64,000 bases of DNA, taken from the NCBI RefSeq assembly GCF_027980145.1, contig NZ_JAMZNK010000020.1, forward strand, positions 35,628-99,627. Direction: 5' to 3'. The notes under the pieces were generated by a model. That model ran no database searches and was not told where the DNA came from. It saw nothing but the letters and a program-made list of their open reading frames with translations. This DNA comes from Flavobacterium azizsancarii (GTDB lineage Bacteria; Bacteroidota; Bacteroidia; Flavobacteriales; Flavobacteriaceae). The position numbers were made by a program, and so were the translations under genes. Below are positions 26,246-35,616 of this stretch, piece by piece (position 1 is the stretch's first letter; the number at the start of each line of letters is the position of its first letter).

Positions 26246-27694
26246 TTATCTTAGTGCTTTTACCATTTCAGGTGTAATATCTGTTTTGTTATTTCCCCAA
26301 CTATTATATATATAAGTCATAACATTTGCTATCTCATCATCAGATAAATTCTGGCTTGGCATAATATTATTGTATTTTTTGCCATTTACAGTTACTTCCC
26401 CGCTTAAACCATGCAAGATTGTTTTAATTGCTCGTTTAGGATCAGCATTAAGATAATCAGATTTTGCAAGAGGAGGGAATGCGCTGGCAATTCCTTGTCC
26501 TTCAGATTGATGGCAGGCAAAACAAGTTGTGCCAAAAATCTCTTTTCCAATTTTTATTTTCTCAGCTACAGTTCTTTTTGGGGTTACGGTTTTAGCAGCT
26601 TCTGTAGTAGGCATTTTTTGAATAGTTCCTCCCTCGGGTAAATAAATACCTTCCTGAATAGTTCCTGAATACACTTTTTTATTCTCAGGACCTTCAACTT
26701 TTAAGATTCCCAATGCACCTTTGTTAAAAGCTCTAAAAATAGAGTGGTCAACGATGATAAAATTACCGGGAGTTTCTACTTTAAAATCAACTATAGATGC
26801 TCCACCGGCGGGAATTAGAGTAGTCTGTACATTTTTATTAATCAGAGTTCCGCCTTCTACATGCACATTGTCAAATATTTCGCCAATAACGTGAAAAGAA
26901 GATACCAGGTTTGGTCCTCCATTTCCAACGAATAAACGAACAGTTTCTCCCACCTTTGCCGTAAGTTCACCTCCATTTGCCAGCGAACCCACTCTTCCGT
27001 TAAACACAACATAATCAGGAGTTTCTTTTACCGCTTTATTCATGTCAAAAGGCTGAAGTCCTTTAGCTCCATATTCACCCTGAGTATAAAAATCACCCTG
27101 CATAACATAGTATTCCTTATCTACCGGAGGAAGTCCGCCCGCAGGTTCTACCAGAATCAAACCGTACATTCCGTTTGCAATGTGCATTCCAACCGGAGCC
27201 GTGGCACAATGGTAAACATACAGTCCCGGATTTATTACCTTGAAACTAAATACTTTTTCATGTCCCGGAGCTACCAATGATGATGTCGCTCCGCCTCCTG
27301 GTCCGGTTACGGCATGTAAATCAATATTATGCGGTAATTTATTATCCGGATGGTTTCTTAAGTGAAATTCGACTTCATCACCAACACGTGTTCTGATAAA
27401 ACTTCCCGGAACAGAACCGCCAAATGTCCAGTATGTGTATTTTACACCGTCAGTCATAGTACCTTCCTGCTCTTTTATTTCCATATTAACCTTTAGCTTC
27501 ATCGCAGGTCGGTTTCCAATAGGTTTAGGCACCATTGGCGGAGCTGTAAGTTCAGCCTCCATTTCTCCATCAGTTACAATAGCTGTATAGTCAGTTGATT
27601 CTTCTCCTTTTTTACATGATGTAAACAATAGCATTGTAAAAGCGACACAAAAAACAGCTTTTAATTTCAAGGGCATTTTAAATCTTTTTCTCAT
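26246..27694 (-). CDS. nirK: Copper nitrite reductase with fused C-terminal cytochrome c domain
   Basis: A 482-residue enzyme from the ATG at 27694 ([10 protein letters not shown]); an in-frame ATG at 27676 is also possible, and the upstream TTG at 27733 is rejected because it lies next to the operator. A lipobox LLFTSC follows. Two cupredoxin domains carry NirK ligands: [28 protein letters not shown] and [11 protein letters not shown]. From about residue 385 a class I cytochrome c domain has CFACH and an axial Met in NNIMPSQNL. It reduces nitrite to NO in the periplasm. The fused haem domain lets it take electrons directly from a donor. Operon: nirK-nirV-sco. Confidence 0.93.
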   Translation of the reverse strand: MRKRFKMPLKLKAVFCVAFTMLLFTSCKKGEESTDYTAIVTDGEMEAELTAPPMVPKPIGNRPAMKLKVNMEIKEQEGTMTDGVKYTYWTFGGSVPGSFIRTRVGDEVEFHLRNHPDNKLPHNIDLHAVTGPGGGATSSLVAPGHEKVFSFKVINPGLYVYHCATAPVGMHIANGMYGLILVEPAGGLPPVDKEYYVMQGDFYTQGEYGAKGLQPFDMNKAVKETPDYVVFNGRVGSLANGGELTAKVGETVRLFVGNGGPNLVSSFHVIGEIFDNVHVEGGTLINKNVQTTLIPAGGASIVDFKVETPGNFIIVDHSIFRAFNKGALGILKVEGPENKKVYSGTIQEGIYLPEGGTIQKMPTTEAAKTVTPKRTVAEKIKIGKEIFGTTCFACHQSEGQGIASAFPPLAKSDYLNADPKRAIKTILHGLSGEVTVNGKKYNNIMPSQNLSDDEIANVMTYIYNSWGNNKTDITPEMVKALR

Positions 27695-27736
27695 AACAAG
27701 TTTGGCTAATTTTAGTTTTAAATCTATAAGCAAATC

Positions 27737-27758
27737 TAAAAGACAAAGAAGTCTTTTA
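27737..27758. promoter_or_regulatory. Predicted NO-regulator operator, site C (nirK)
   Basis: The perfect palindrome TAAAAGAC-N6-GTCTTTTA is the third member of the 8-6-8 family. On the minus strand its centre contains TTTG, and a TAGATTTA box follows 17 bases later, so it probably overlaps the nirK promoter as site A overlaps that of the regulator. It lies 43 bases before the nirK ATG. Confidence 0.7.
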
Positions 27759-27931
27759 TTATGATAAAAGTCATGTAAGCAAATAAATTGTAATTTAATT
27801 CTGATACTAACAATAGGGGTTAATCTTGTTAAAGTGAGAGCTTTAAAATGTGCTTTATTTTCTAAATATTGATATTCAGATTATTTTTCGATAAAAATAA
27901 TTGGCAAACTCAATTTTAGAATAATAATCAT

Positions 27932-27939
27932 TATTTTTG
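27932..27939 (+). promoter_or_regulatory. -7 box of the alpha-oxoamine synthase promoter
   Basis: TATTTTTG fits TAnnTTTG and lies 40 bases before the start codon at 27980. No strong -33 TTTG was found at the usual distance. Confidence 0.4.
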
Positions 27940-27979
27940 CACCCTGTATAAATTAAAATTATTACTTCAAAATATATTT

Positions 27980-29242
27980 ATGGTAAAAGATTTATTCGAA
28001 AGAATTCAGAACAATAAAGGGCCATTAGGAAAATGGGCTTCACAAGCTGAGGGATATTTTGTGTTCCCTAAATTAGAAGGTGAACTTGGTCCTAGAATGA
28101 AATTTGGTGGAAAAGATATTTTAAATTGGAGTTTGAATGACTATTTAGGTCTCGCAAATCACCCGGAAGTTCGTCAGGCAGATATTGATGCAGCAACTCA
28201 GTTTGGTGCAGCTTACCCAATGGGAGCCCGCATGATGTCAGGACATACTAAATATCATGAGCAATTAGAAAATGAATTGGCTGAGTTTGTAATGAAACCG
28301 GCTGCTTATTTATTGAATTTTGGTTATCAGGGAATGGTTTCGACTATTGACGCTTTAGTAACTAAAAACGATATCATTGTTTATGATGTAGATTCTCATG
28401 CTTGTATTATTGATGGTGTTCGTTTGCACATGGGTAAACGTTTTACATACAAACACAATGATCTTGAAAGTATGGAAAAAAACCTGCAGCGTGCTACTAA
28501 AATGGCAACTGAAACAGGTGGTGGAATTTTATTTATTACTGAAGGTGTTTTTGGAATGCGTGGACAACAAGGTAAACTTAAAGAAATTGTAGCCTTAAAA
28601 GAAAAATATAATTTCCGTTTATTGGTAGATGATGCGCACGGTTTTGGTACTCTTGGTAAAACAGGAGCCGGAGCAGGTGAGGAGCAGGGAGTTCAGGACG
28701 GTATTGACGTTTACTTCTCGACTTTTGCAAAATCAATGGCTAATATTGGTGCCTTTTTAGCAGCTGATAAAGACATTATCGATTACTTAAAATACAATTT
28801 ACGTTCTCAAATGTTTGCAAAAGCATTGCCAATGATTCAAACAATTGGTTCTTTGAAACGTTTAGAGTTATTGCGTAATCATCCTGAATTGAAAGATAAA
28901 CTGTGGGAAAATGTAAATGCATTACAAAACGGTTTACGTTCAAGAAACTTTAATATTGGAGATACAAATACTTGTGTAACACCAGTTTATTTAGAAGGAA
29001 GTGTGCCGGAAGCAATGGTAATGGTAAATGATTTAAGAGAAAACTACGGTATTTTCTTGTCGATTGTAATTTATCCGGTAATTCCAAAAGGAATTATTTT
29101 GTTAAGAATGATCCCAACAACTTCTCATACATTATCTGATATTGATGAAACGTTAGTTGCATTTGAAGCAATTCGTGAAAAATTAGAAAACGGAACTTAC
29201 AAAGAAATTGCAAGCAGAACTAAAGTTGATTTAGACGCTTAA
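27980..29242 (+). CDS. Alpha-oxoamine synthase family PLP enzyme (SPT / cysteate acyltransferase-like)
   Basis: A 420-residue fold-type I PLP enzyme. Seen: the N-terminal NWSLNDYLGLANHPEV, YPMGARMMSGHTKYHEQLE, LVDDAHGFGTLGKTGAG with the PLP-binding Asp, and STFAKSMANIGAFL with Lys251 as Schiff-base lysine. The family condenses an amino acid with an acyl thioester (glycine C-acetyltransferase, AONS, serine palmitoyltransferase). Length and sequence suit the Bacteroidota lipid-forming branch that makes sphingoid bases or, from cysteate, the sulfonolipid base capnine. The exact substrate cannot be fixed without a tree. No biotin genes are adjacent. It is monocistronic with its own terminator. 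Confidence 0.8.
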   Translation: MVKDLFERIQNNKGPLGKWASQAEGYFVFPKLEGELGPRMKFGGKDILNWSLNDYLGLANHPEVRQADIDAATQFGAAYPMGARMMSGHTKYHEQLENELAEFVMKPAAYLLNFGYQGMVSTIDALVTKNDIIVYDVDSHACIIDGVRLHMGKRFTYKHNDLESMEKNLQRATKMATETGGGILFITEGVFGMRGQQGKLKEIVALKEKYNFRLLVDDAHGFGTLGKTGAGAGEEQGVQDGIDVYFSTFAKSMANIGAFLAADKDIIDYLKYNLRSQMFAKALPMIQTIGSLKRLELLRNHPELKDKLWENVNALQNGLRSRNFNIGDTNTCVTPVYLEGSVPEAMVMVNDLRENYGIFLSIVIYPVIPKGIILLRMIPTTSHTLSDIDETLVAFEAIREKLENGTYKEIASRTKVDLDA

Positions 29243-29280
29243 TTTCTTGAAAAATAAATTCCTAATATGGGAATTATGTA

Positions 29281-29311
29281 AAAAATCCATTCGTTATGCG
29301 AATGGATTTTT
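29281..29311 (+). terminator. Rho-independent terminator
   Basis: AAAAATCCATTCG pairs with CGAATGGATTTTT around a five-base loop and is followed by more T. The same stem sequence recurs at 29858-29894. Confidence 0.9.
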
Positions 29312-29359
29312 TTTTATTTAAAGTAATTTTATTGTACTAACCCAGTAAAAATAAATAAT

Positions 29360-29830
29360 ATGAAAAAAGTACTAGCAATTACGATTGTTGTTTTAAGCAT
29401 CTTTGCTTCCTGTAAAAAGGATCAGGTAGCTGAACCTGTAGAAATTCCTGCAGGTGCACCAAAAGAAGCTGAAATAGTTGAACCTGCCGGTGATCAGTGT
29501 TACGCGTCATCTGCTGTAAAGATGAGCTTTAATGTCAATTCACATCAGGAAGTAAATGGTAAATTGAGCTATAATATAGCTGGAAAAGATAAAAATGAAG
29601 GAACGTTGATTGGCAACATGAAAGGAGATACTCTAATCGCAGATTATACTTTTATGTCTGAAGGAGTTTCATCAGTTAGAGAAGTTGCTTTTCTAAAACA
29701 AGAAGGAACTTTTGTTGAAGGTTATGGAGATGTTGCAGAAGCAAATGGAAAAGTTTCTTTTAAAAATAAAAAACTATTGAAATTTGATCAGAAAAATGTT
29801 CTGACAAAAGTTGATTGTACTGCAGAATAA
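29360..29830 (+). CDS. Small lipoprotein of unknown function
   Basis: A 156-residue lipoprotein (lipobox LSIFASC, Cys at residue 18) followed by a Pro/Glu-rich linker. The remainder is beta-rich (VKMSFNVNSHQEVNGKLSYNIAG, DTLIADYTFMSEG), which suggests a small beta-sheet domain. No known family is recognised. It lies between two terminators with the same stem, so it is transcribed alone. Confidence 0.7.
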   Translation: MKKVLAITIVVLSIFASCKKDQVAEPVEIPAGAPKEAEIVEPAGDQCYASSAVKMSFNVNSHQEVNGKLSYNIAGKDKNEGTLIGNMKGDTLIADYTFMSEGVSSVREVAFLKQEGTFVEGYGDVAEANGKVSFKNKKLLKFDQKNVLTKVDCTAE

Positions 29831-29857
29831 TTGAAGCTGAATATAAATAATGAGAAT

Positions 29858-29894
29858 AAAAAAATCCATTCGTTTGGGGGCGAATGGATTTTTT
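29858..29894. terminator. Bidirectional terminator with the same stem as at 29281
   Basis: AAAAAATCCATTCG and CGAATGGATTTTTT form the stem around a loop of eight bases. It lies between two convergent genes, and both strands have A/T tracts. Confidence 0.85.
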
Positions 29895-29895
29895 A

Positions 29896-30096
29896 TTATT
29901 TGTTTTTAATTTTATTTAAGTAGTTGGTAGAATTTCCATTCCAGTAACATTTTAGACAACGCAGATTATCGAATTCGTGTTTACAATTTTCATATCCGTA
30001 TAAAATACTGGAACATTCAGGACATAAATTTTCCATTACTGATTTATCTTTGTAAAATTCACTTTTGCATTCGTCACAAATTTTTATATCTGACAT
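29896..30096 (-). CDS. Small zinc-ribbon-like protein
   Basis: A 66-residue protein with CxxC pairs: CDEC at residues 8-11, CPEC at 25-28, and a C-terminal CKHEF...LRCLKC cluster near 38-51. The arrangement fits one or two zinc ribbons. It may be a small regulatory or adaptor protein. It is followed directly by a terminator, and its start lies 51 bases from the 3' end of the acyltransferase-like gene on the same strand, so it may be cotranscribed. Confidence 0.65.
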   Translation of the reverse strand: MSDIKICDECKSEFYKDKSVMENLCPECSSILYGYENCKHEFDNLRCLKCYWNGNSTNYLNKIKNK

Positions 30097-30146
30097 TTCT
30101 GTGCTTGTATTATTCTGTTAGCTGAAAATGAAAACGGAATACTTCT

Positions 30147-31265
30147 TTAAAGGTCTTTTGAATACGTTTTTCTTTGACAGTGAATCTTTGGATCAAAATT
30201 TTTCCATAATAAATGAATAGCTGTATTCTCTGCCAATTCTGGTGTTCTGATACAATTTTTAATTCCTTTTTCAGAAAAAGTTTTAAAATACTCGTCAAAA
30301 ATAATTGCTGTAACACCTTTATTCTGATAATCAGGATGAACTCCGATGAGGTAGAAAACAACATCTTTACTCTTTTTTCGGGCTCTTAATAAATGAATAA
30401 ATCCAAACGGAAAAAGCTTTCCTTTTGCTTTTTGCAAAGCTTCAGAAAAACTTGGCATTACGATACTAAAAGCAACTAAATTATCATCTTTATCGACCAC
30501 AAACTTGATGTATTCCGGATTGATAAAACTGATGTATTTTTTCTTGAAATATTCTTTCTGAACGTCTGAAATGGCAACAAATGAAGATAATTTTGCATAC
30601 GAATCGTTAAACAAATCAAACATTTTGTCTACATGAGGCATAATGTCTTTTGTTTTAGTAAAAGTAAGCGATCTTAAACCGTATCTTTTTTTGATTAATT
30701 CCTGTGCTTTCAGAAAAAACTCTGGTTTAACATTTGAAAACGGAAAAATACTTTCGATATATTCTTTCTCAACTTTAAAACCCAATTGCTCAAAATGAGT
30801 TACATAGTAAGGGTGATTGTACCAGGTAATCATCGTTCCCATTTGGTCGTAACCTTCAGTAAGAACGCCAACTTTATCTAAATTAGAAAAACCCATTGGG
30901 CCTTCAACATGCTCCAGATTGTTTTGTTTTCCAAGTTCGTATACTTTTTCTAATAAAGCTTTGGTAACTTCAACATCATCAATAACGTCAAACCAGCCAA
31001 AACGAACTTTTCTTTTGTGCTGATTATTTACCTCAGACCAATTAATGATAGCCGTAATGCGGCCTACGATTTCATTGTCTTTGTAAGCCAGATAAAAATA
31101 AGCTTCGGCATTATCAAAAGCAGGATTTTTTGTTTTGTCAAAAGACTCTAATTCATCCGCAATAATAGGAGGAACCCAATATGGATTGTCTTTGTAGAGT
31201 GAAAATGGAAATTTGATATAGTCTGTTAATTCCTTTTTTGATTTGGCTTCTTTAATTGTAATCAT
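30147..31265 (-). CDS. GNAT-fold acyltransferase-like protein
   Basis: A 372-residue protein from the ATG at 31265 (MITIKEAKSKKELTDYIKFP); an upstream in-frame ATG at 31310 gives a 15-residue extension without family likeness. The N-terminal region (KDNPYWVPPIIADELESFDKTKNPAF in parts, then YLAYKDNEIVGRITAIIN) and the C-terminal FYLIGVHPDYQNKGVTAIIFDEYF show a GNAT-type acetyl-CoA fold. The family is widespread in Bacteroidota without an assigned substrate. It is likely cytoplasmic. Confidence 0.75.
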   Translation of the reverse strand: MITIKEAKSKKELTDYIKFPFSLYKDNPYWVPPIIADELESFDKTKNPAFDNAEAYFYLAYKDNEIVGRITAIINWSEVNNQHKRKVRFGWFDVIDDVEVTKALLEKVYELGKQNNLEHVEGPMGFSNLDKVGVLTEGYDQMGTMITWYNHPYYVTHFEQLGFKVEKEYIESIFPFSNVKPEFFLKAQELIKKRYGLRSLTFTKTKDIMPHVDKMFDLFNDSYAKLSSFVAISDVQKEYFKKKYISFINPEYIKFVVDKDDNLVAFSIVMPSFSEALQKAKGKLFPFGFIHLLRARKKSKDVVFYLIGVHPDYQNKGVTAIIFDEYFKTFSEKGIKNCIRTPELAENTAIHLLWKNFDPKIHCQRKTYSKDL

Positions 31266-31366
31266 TAAGATCGTATTTGTTTTAAGAATATTCCAGGTAA
31301 AATTACTCATAGAATTGATGGCAACGAATATAGTTATCTTTAGTAAAAGAAAAAAGAATGATATAA

Positions 31367-31399
31367 AAAAAGCCCAAATAAATGGGCTTAATTTTTTAT
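31367..31399 (-). terminator. Rho-independent terminator
   Basis: AAGCCCA and TGGGCTT (31370-31389) form the stem, and the minus strand continues in a T-tract. It can end the transcript of the MetA-like gene, although it lies about 170 bases past that stop codon. Confidence 0.7.
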
Positions 31400-31558
31400 C
31401 ATGATACTTTATATCGATCTTTTATTAATGTCTTTTTTATTTTTTGTAAGCTCCCAAAATTAACCCATTGGTTGTTTTAGCCGGATTAAAATTGTTAGAA
31501 TTTATTGAGGGACTAATACTAAATGTGTTCTTTTATATCTGAATTTTCCTGATTTCTT

Positions 31559-32557
31559 TTATTCGTACTTAGCTTTACGTTTTCTTTCTTTTGCCTGATA
31601 ATCAATTTCTCTTTGTTCCATCTGATTATCTTTATTCTTTTTGGCTTTATCCTTCGCTTTAAATTCCATTTGCTTCTCTTTATAACTTCCGTCATAACGC
31701 CATGACACACCAACTCCGCCATATAAAACAGAAGGTGTGTTTTTAAAATTGGTACTTACAGAAGCATCCACTTGTAAATTTGAATTGATCAGATAAGCGG
31801 CTCCTCCACGGGCAATTGCATCGCTATATAAATCACTTTTGTAACCTTGATTTTCAACAAAACCAGACCATTTGTCATTAAATCCATGAGTTAGGGTTAG
31901 AACATAGCCATAACTAGGGTAGTCAGTTGTAACATAATCTGCAATAATATTGGTCACAAAAACCCATTTTCCGCCACCAAATAAATTTTGAGTAATCAAC
32001 ATTACTTTTGGCGAAATGCTAAATTGAGATGATGAATACTGCGAATGAGAACCAAATGCGTAGGGATTATCAGCGCCAACAAAATTTGCTCCTGCAAAAA
32101 CAGAAACAGCAGGAATCAATTCGTGCCAGTTAAAGCTGCGATTGGCTTTGTAACTGTAGATATTCGTTTCTTTTTTGTAATTTCTATAAGGATCATAAAT
32201 CAAATATTTAGCTCCTAAAACAGTTTGTTTAAAATTATTCTTTTTATAACTGGTATATGGAGTATCAAAATTTTCTGTTTGATATTGCAAATCCACAATA
32301 AACTCTAATTGCTCTAAAAAAGCACCATAACGCAAAGTCAGATCTGTACCAAAGCCACTTGCGTCATAATCTAATAAATCATGTTTTTCCTTGATACCAT
32401 AAACGCCAAGTTCGGCCTGGATAACTGATTTTCCTACTGCATAGGCAGACATCGTTTCACCCGGACGATTTGAATTAATAATATCTGTATATTGTGCAAA
32501 GAAAAATTGTGGAACTAAACAAAAGGCTGCAATAAGTAAGTTTTTATTTTTTAACAT
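31559..32557 (-). CDS. Outer-membrane MetA/transporter-like beta-barrel
   Basis: A 332-residue exported protein (signal peptide to about residue 21, FFAQ). It begins with INSNRPGETMSAYAVGKSVIQAELGV, the pattern of the phenol-degradation MetA-like barrel family, and continues with alternating amphipathic strands. The tail of about 45 residues is highly charged (KEKQMEFKAKDKAKKNKDNQ), which is unusual for a barrel end and may face the periplasm. Despite the family name, a role in phenol use is not implied. Confidence 0.7.
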   Translation of the reverse strand: MLKNKNLLIAAFCLVPQFFFAQYTDIINSNRPGETMSAYAVGKSVIQAELGVYGIKEKHDLLDYDASGFGTDLTLRYGAFLEQLEFIVDLQYQTENFDTPYTSYKKNNFKQTVLGAKYLIYDPYRNYKKETNIYSYKANRSFNWHELIPAVSVFAGANFVGADNPYAFGSHSQYSSSQFSISPKVMLITQNLFGGGKWVFVTNIIADYVTTDYPSYGYVLTLTHGFNDKWSGFVENQGYKSDLYSDAIARGGAAYLINSNLQVDASVSTNFKNTPSVLYGGVGVSWRYDGSYKEKQMEFKAKDKAKKNKDNQMEQREIDYQAKERKRKAKYE

Positions 32558-32656
32558 GAATGTTTTTTTAGATTAAAAAGTAATAACGCATTTCAAATGT
32601 ACTATATTTTATTATTTATTTAAGATTGATATTTTAATTTTAAAGAATTGATTTAT

Positions 32657-32664
32657 TAATTTTG
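32657..32664 (+). promoter_or_regulatory. -7 box before the DUF4834 gene
   Basis: TAATTTTG matches TAnnTTTG. It overlaps an in-frame TTG at 32662, which argues for the downstream ATG at 32683 as the translation start. Confidence 0.4.
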
Positions 32665-32682
32665 GGGAAAAATTATACAATT

Positions 32683-32967
32683 ATGCAAGAAGCATCTTTT
32701 TCAGGTTTAATAAAAGCTATATTTTATATGATAGCATTTTATTATATTTTTAAATTTTTGGCTAGAATCTTTTTGCCGGTATTGGTTAAAAAAGCAGTTC
32801 AGAAAGCAGGACAGAATTTTCAGAGACAACAACAATATAGCCAGAGTGATTCGTGGCAGCAAACGCGTACAAAAAACGATGAGATAATCATTGACACTAC
32901 AAATGCAAAAAAACCTCGCGAAACCAAAAAGGTGGGCGATTACGTTGATTACGAAGAAATAGATTAA
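32683..32967 (+). CDS. DUF4834 family small membrane protein
   Basis: A 94-residue protein from the ATG at 32683 (MQEASFSGLIKAIFYMI). One membrane helix (about residues 8-32) is followed by a basic, glutamine-rich soluble tail with the C-terminal KVGDYVDYEEID. This matches DUF4834 of Bacteroidota. Function unknown. It lies 52 bases upstream of the YfhO-like gene and is probably in the same operon. Confidence 0.75.
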   Translation: MQEASFSGLIKAIFYMIAFYYIFKFLARIFLPVLVKKAVQKAGQNFQRQQQYSQSDSWQQTRTKNDEIIIDTTNAKKPRETKKVGDYVDYEEID

Positions 32968-33019
32968 GTTTGTGTCCTAGAGTTAACAGGATTCATCATT
33001 TAACCCAAACCAGCCTAAA

Positions 33020-35485
33020 TTGAAAATAGTAAGTAAGTTCTATCCGCATGCCCTTGTTATAATGGGGTTTATTCTCGTTTCGTTAATTTATTTTTACCCG
33101 GTTTTACAAGGAAAACAGATTTTCCAGTCGGATATTGCTCAATATACCGGAATGGCAAAAGAGCAAAATGATTTTAGAGCGACAGAACATTCAGAGCCAT
33201 ATTGGACAAATTCTGCGTTTGGCGGTATGCCAACTTATCAGTTGGGAGCTAATTATCCAAATGATTTTGTGGGACATTTAGATGATGTTTTACGTTTCTT
33301 GCCTCGTCCTGCTGATTATTTATTTTTATATTTCTTAGGCTTTTACGGATTATTGTTAGTATTAAAAACAGATCCTTTAAAGGCATTTATAGGGGCACTC
33401 GCATTTGGTTTTTCTACCTATTTAATTATTATTCTGGGCGTTGGTCATAATGCAAAAGCACATGCAATTGCCTATATGCCGCTTGTTATCGCCGGATTTA
33501 TATTGGTTTTCCAGAAAAAATATATTTGGGGAGGTTTGCTCACCATGTTTGCGGTTGCGTTAGAAATTAACGCGAACCACTTTCAAATGACCTATTATTT
33601 ATTGATATTCTTATTGATACTATCGGGTTATTTTGCTTTCAATTTCATCAAAGAAAAAGAGTATAAGCCTCTTTTGAGAGCTATTGGGGTTTTGGCTGTT
33701 GCGGGAATTTTTGCCATTGGTGCAAATGCAGCCAACTTAATGGCGACCAGCGAGTATGCTAAATTTAGTACACGCAGCAATAGCGAATTAACGTTTAATC
33801 CTGACGGATCTAAAAAGGTTAATGAAAATGCTTTAAGCCGTGAATATATAACAGAATACAGTTACGGAATTCCTGAAAGTTTTAATTTAATTGCACCAAG
33901 GCTTTTTGGAGGTTCAAATCATGAAAATGTAGGTACGGATAGCCGTATGTATGCTTTTATGCTTGAACAGGGAGTTCCATCAGAACAAGCTCAGGATTTT
34001 GTATCCGGAATGCCAACGTATTGGGGAGATCAGCCTATTGTGGCTGCGCCGGCTTACATTGGTGTTGTTGTTTTCTTTTTGGGAGTTTTAGCATTGTTTA
34101 TCGATGATCGAAAAATAAAATACGTATTCCTTTCAGGAGCATTAGTTTCTTTAGTGCTTTCATGGGGTAAAAATTTCCCATTGTTAACAGACTTTTTTAT
34201 TGATTACATTCCAATGTATGATAAGTTCAGAGCAGTATCCTCTATTCAGGTTATTCTTGAGTTATGTTTTCCTGTTTTGGCTGTTATGGGGTTACAATCG
34301 TTTTTTAAAGCTAAAGACGAACCTAAATTACAGCAAAAGGCATTAATTCAAACAGGTACTTTTGGTATAGGAATTATTATAATTTTAGTATTTGCCAAAG
34401 GAATGTTTCATTTTACAGGAAGCAGTGATAATTATTTTTTAGAAACTTACGGACCGGCTTTCGTTGACGCTTTAAAAGAAGACAGAAAGAGTTTATATTC
34501 TGCAGATTTATTGCGTTCAGGCTTTTTTATTGTACTGACTTTTGGAATTTTATGGTTGTATATCAAAAATAAACTAGCTCAACAAACGACTTTGATTATC
34601 GTAGGTCTTTTAATGATTTTCGATTTGTTTTTTGTAGATAAAAAATACGTTTCTGCTAAAGATTTTGTGAGCCCTGCACAGATTGCGGCTCCTTTTCAGG
34701 AAACGCCTTCTGATGCTCAGATTTTAAAAGATACAACACATTACAGGGTTTTCGAAGTAAACGGAAATATGTCAAGTGCGCGTGCATCTTATTTTCACCA
34801 TTCGCTTGGAGGATATCATGCTGCAAAACCTAGAAGAATTCAACAGTTATTCGATTACCAGATTGCAAAAAATAATATGGAAGTTTTGGATATGTTGAAT
34901 GTTAAGTACATTATCCAAACTGATAAACAAGGAAAAGAATTTCCGACAGTAAATCCAAATGCAAATGGAAATGCTTGGTTCGTTAGTGCCGTAAAATTGG
35001 TAAATAAGCCGGACGATGTAATGAAAACTTTGGATCATATTGATACTAAAAGCGTAGCTGTTTTTAATGTTCGTGAGAATGAAGCTAAGTTTAAAAGTGC
35101 CCGTTTAAAGAAACAATGGGATACTACAGGAACGATTAAAGTAGTAGAGTACAAGCCAAACTATATCAAGTATAAATCTGATAATGCAAAAGATGGCCTG
35201 GCTGTTTTTTCTGAGATTTATTACAAAAATGGTTGGAATGCCTATATCGATGGTCAACTGACAAATCATTTCCCGGTTAATTATGTTTTAAGAGCAATGG
35301 AAATTCCGGGAGGACAACACACTATAGAGTTTAAATTTGAACCTCAGGTTATAAAAACAGGAGGTATAATTAATTTGGTAAGCTCAATAGGGATGTTATT
35401 GCTTTTGATTGGAGGAATTTATTTCGAAAGATTCTTTCGTAAAGATTCACAAAAAAGTTACAAAGAGACTCCAAAAAATAGTTAA
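33020..35485 (+). CDS. YfhO family membrane protein
   Basis: An 821-residue protein with 11-13 membrane helices in residues 8-540 and at the end (about 785-805). A periplasmic domain of some 230 residues lies between. The motif QIFQSDIAQYTGMAKEQ, then GGMPTYQLGANYPND, resembles the YfhO/GT-C family that may glycosylate lipids or wall polymers. Translation starts at a TTG (33020), directly after AAA; no ATG precedes the conserved first helix. A glycosyltransferase and a flippase are encoded downstream, in line with envelope polysaccharide or glycolipid assembly. Confidence 0.85.
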   Translation: MKIVSKFYPHALVIMGFILVSLIYFYPVLQGKQIFQSDIAQYTGMAKEQNDFRATEHSEPYWTNSAFGGMPTYQLGANYPNDFVGHLDDVLRFLPRPADYLFLYFLGFYGLLLVLKTDPLKAFIGALAFGFSTYLIIILGVGHNAKAHAIAYMPLVIAGFILVFQKKYIWGGLLTMFAVALEINANHFQMTYYLLIFLLILSGYFAFNFIKEKEYKPLLRAIGVLAVAGIFAIGANAANLMATSEYAKFSTRSNSELTFNPDGSKKVNENALSREYITEYSYGIPESFNLIAPRLFGGSNHENVGTDSRMYAFMLEQGVPSEQAQDFVSGMPTYWGDQPIVAAPAYIGVVVFFLGVLALFIDDRKIKYVFLSGALVSLVLSWGKNFPLLTDFFIDYIPMYDKFRAVSSIQVILELCFPVLAVMGLQSFFKAKDEPKLQQKALIQTGTFGIGIIIILVFAKGMFHFTGSSDNYFLETYGPAFVDALKEDRKSLYSADLLRSGFFIVLTFGILWLYIKNKLAQQTTLIIVGLLMIFDLFFVDKKYVSAKDFVSPAQIAAPFQETPSDAQILKDTTHYRVFEVNGNMSSARASYFHHSLGGYHAAKPRRIQQLFDYQIAKNNMEVLDMLNVKYIIQTDKQGKEFPTVNPNANGNAWFVSAVKLVNKPDDVMKTLDHIDTKSVAVFNVRENEAKFKSARLKKQWDTTGTIKVVEYKPNYIKYKSDNAKDGLAVFSEIYYKNGWNAYIDGQLTNHFPVNYVLRAMEIPGGQHTIEFKFEPQVIKTGGIINLVSSIGMLLLLIGGIYFERFFRKDSQKSYKETPKNS

Positions 35486-35584
35486 AAATCTTTGCAAAAC
35501 TTCGCGAATTTTCATGAACGAAAGAAGGTGAAAATTAAAAAGGAGACTCAAGGGGTATTCTAATTAGGAATTAGGATCATTTAG

Positions 35585-35592
35585 TATCTTTG
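35585..35592 (+). promoter_or_regulatory. -7 box before the small gene pair
   Basis: TATCTTTG fits TAnnTTTG, 25 bases before the ATG at 35617. No -33 TTTG is clear. Confidence 0.35.
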
Positions 35593-35616
35593 CTAATACA
35601 TGTTAAGGGCTAGACA

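Noticed and set aside
31437..31535. About 30 open codons on the minus strand ending LILGAYKK
   Set aside because: No start codon and no recognised family. It may be a relic of a gene, but the support is too weak for an annotation.
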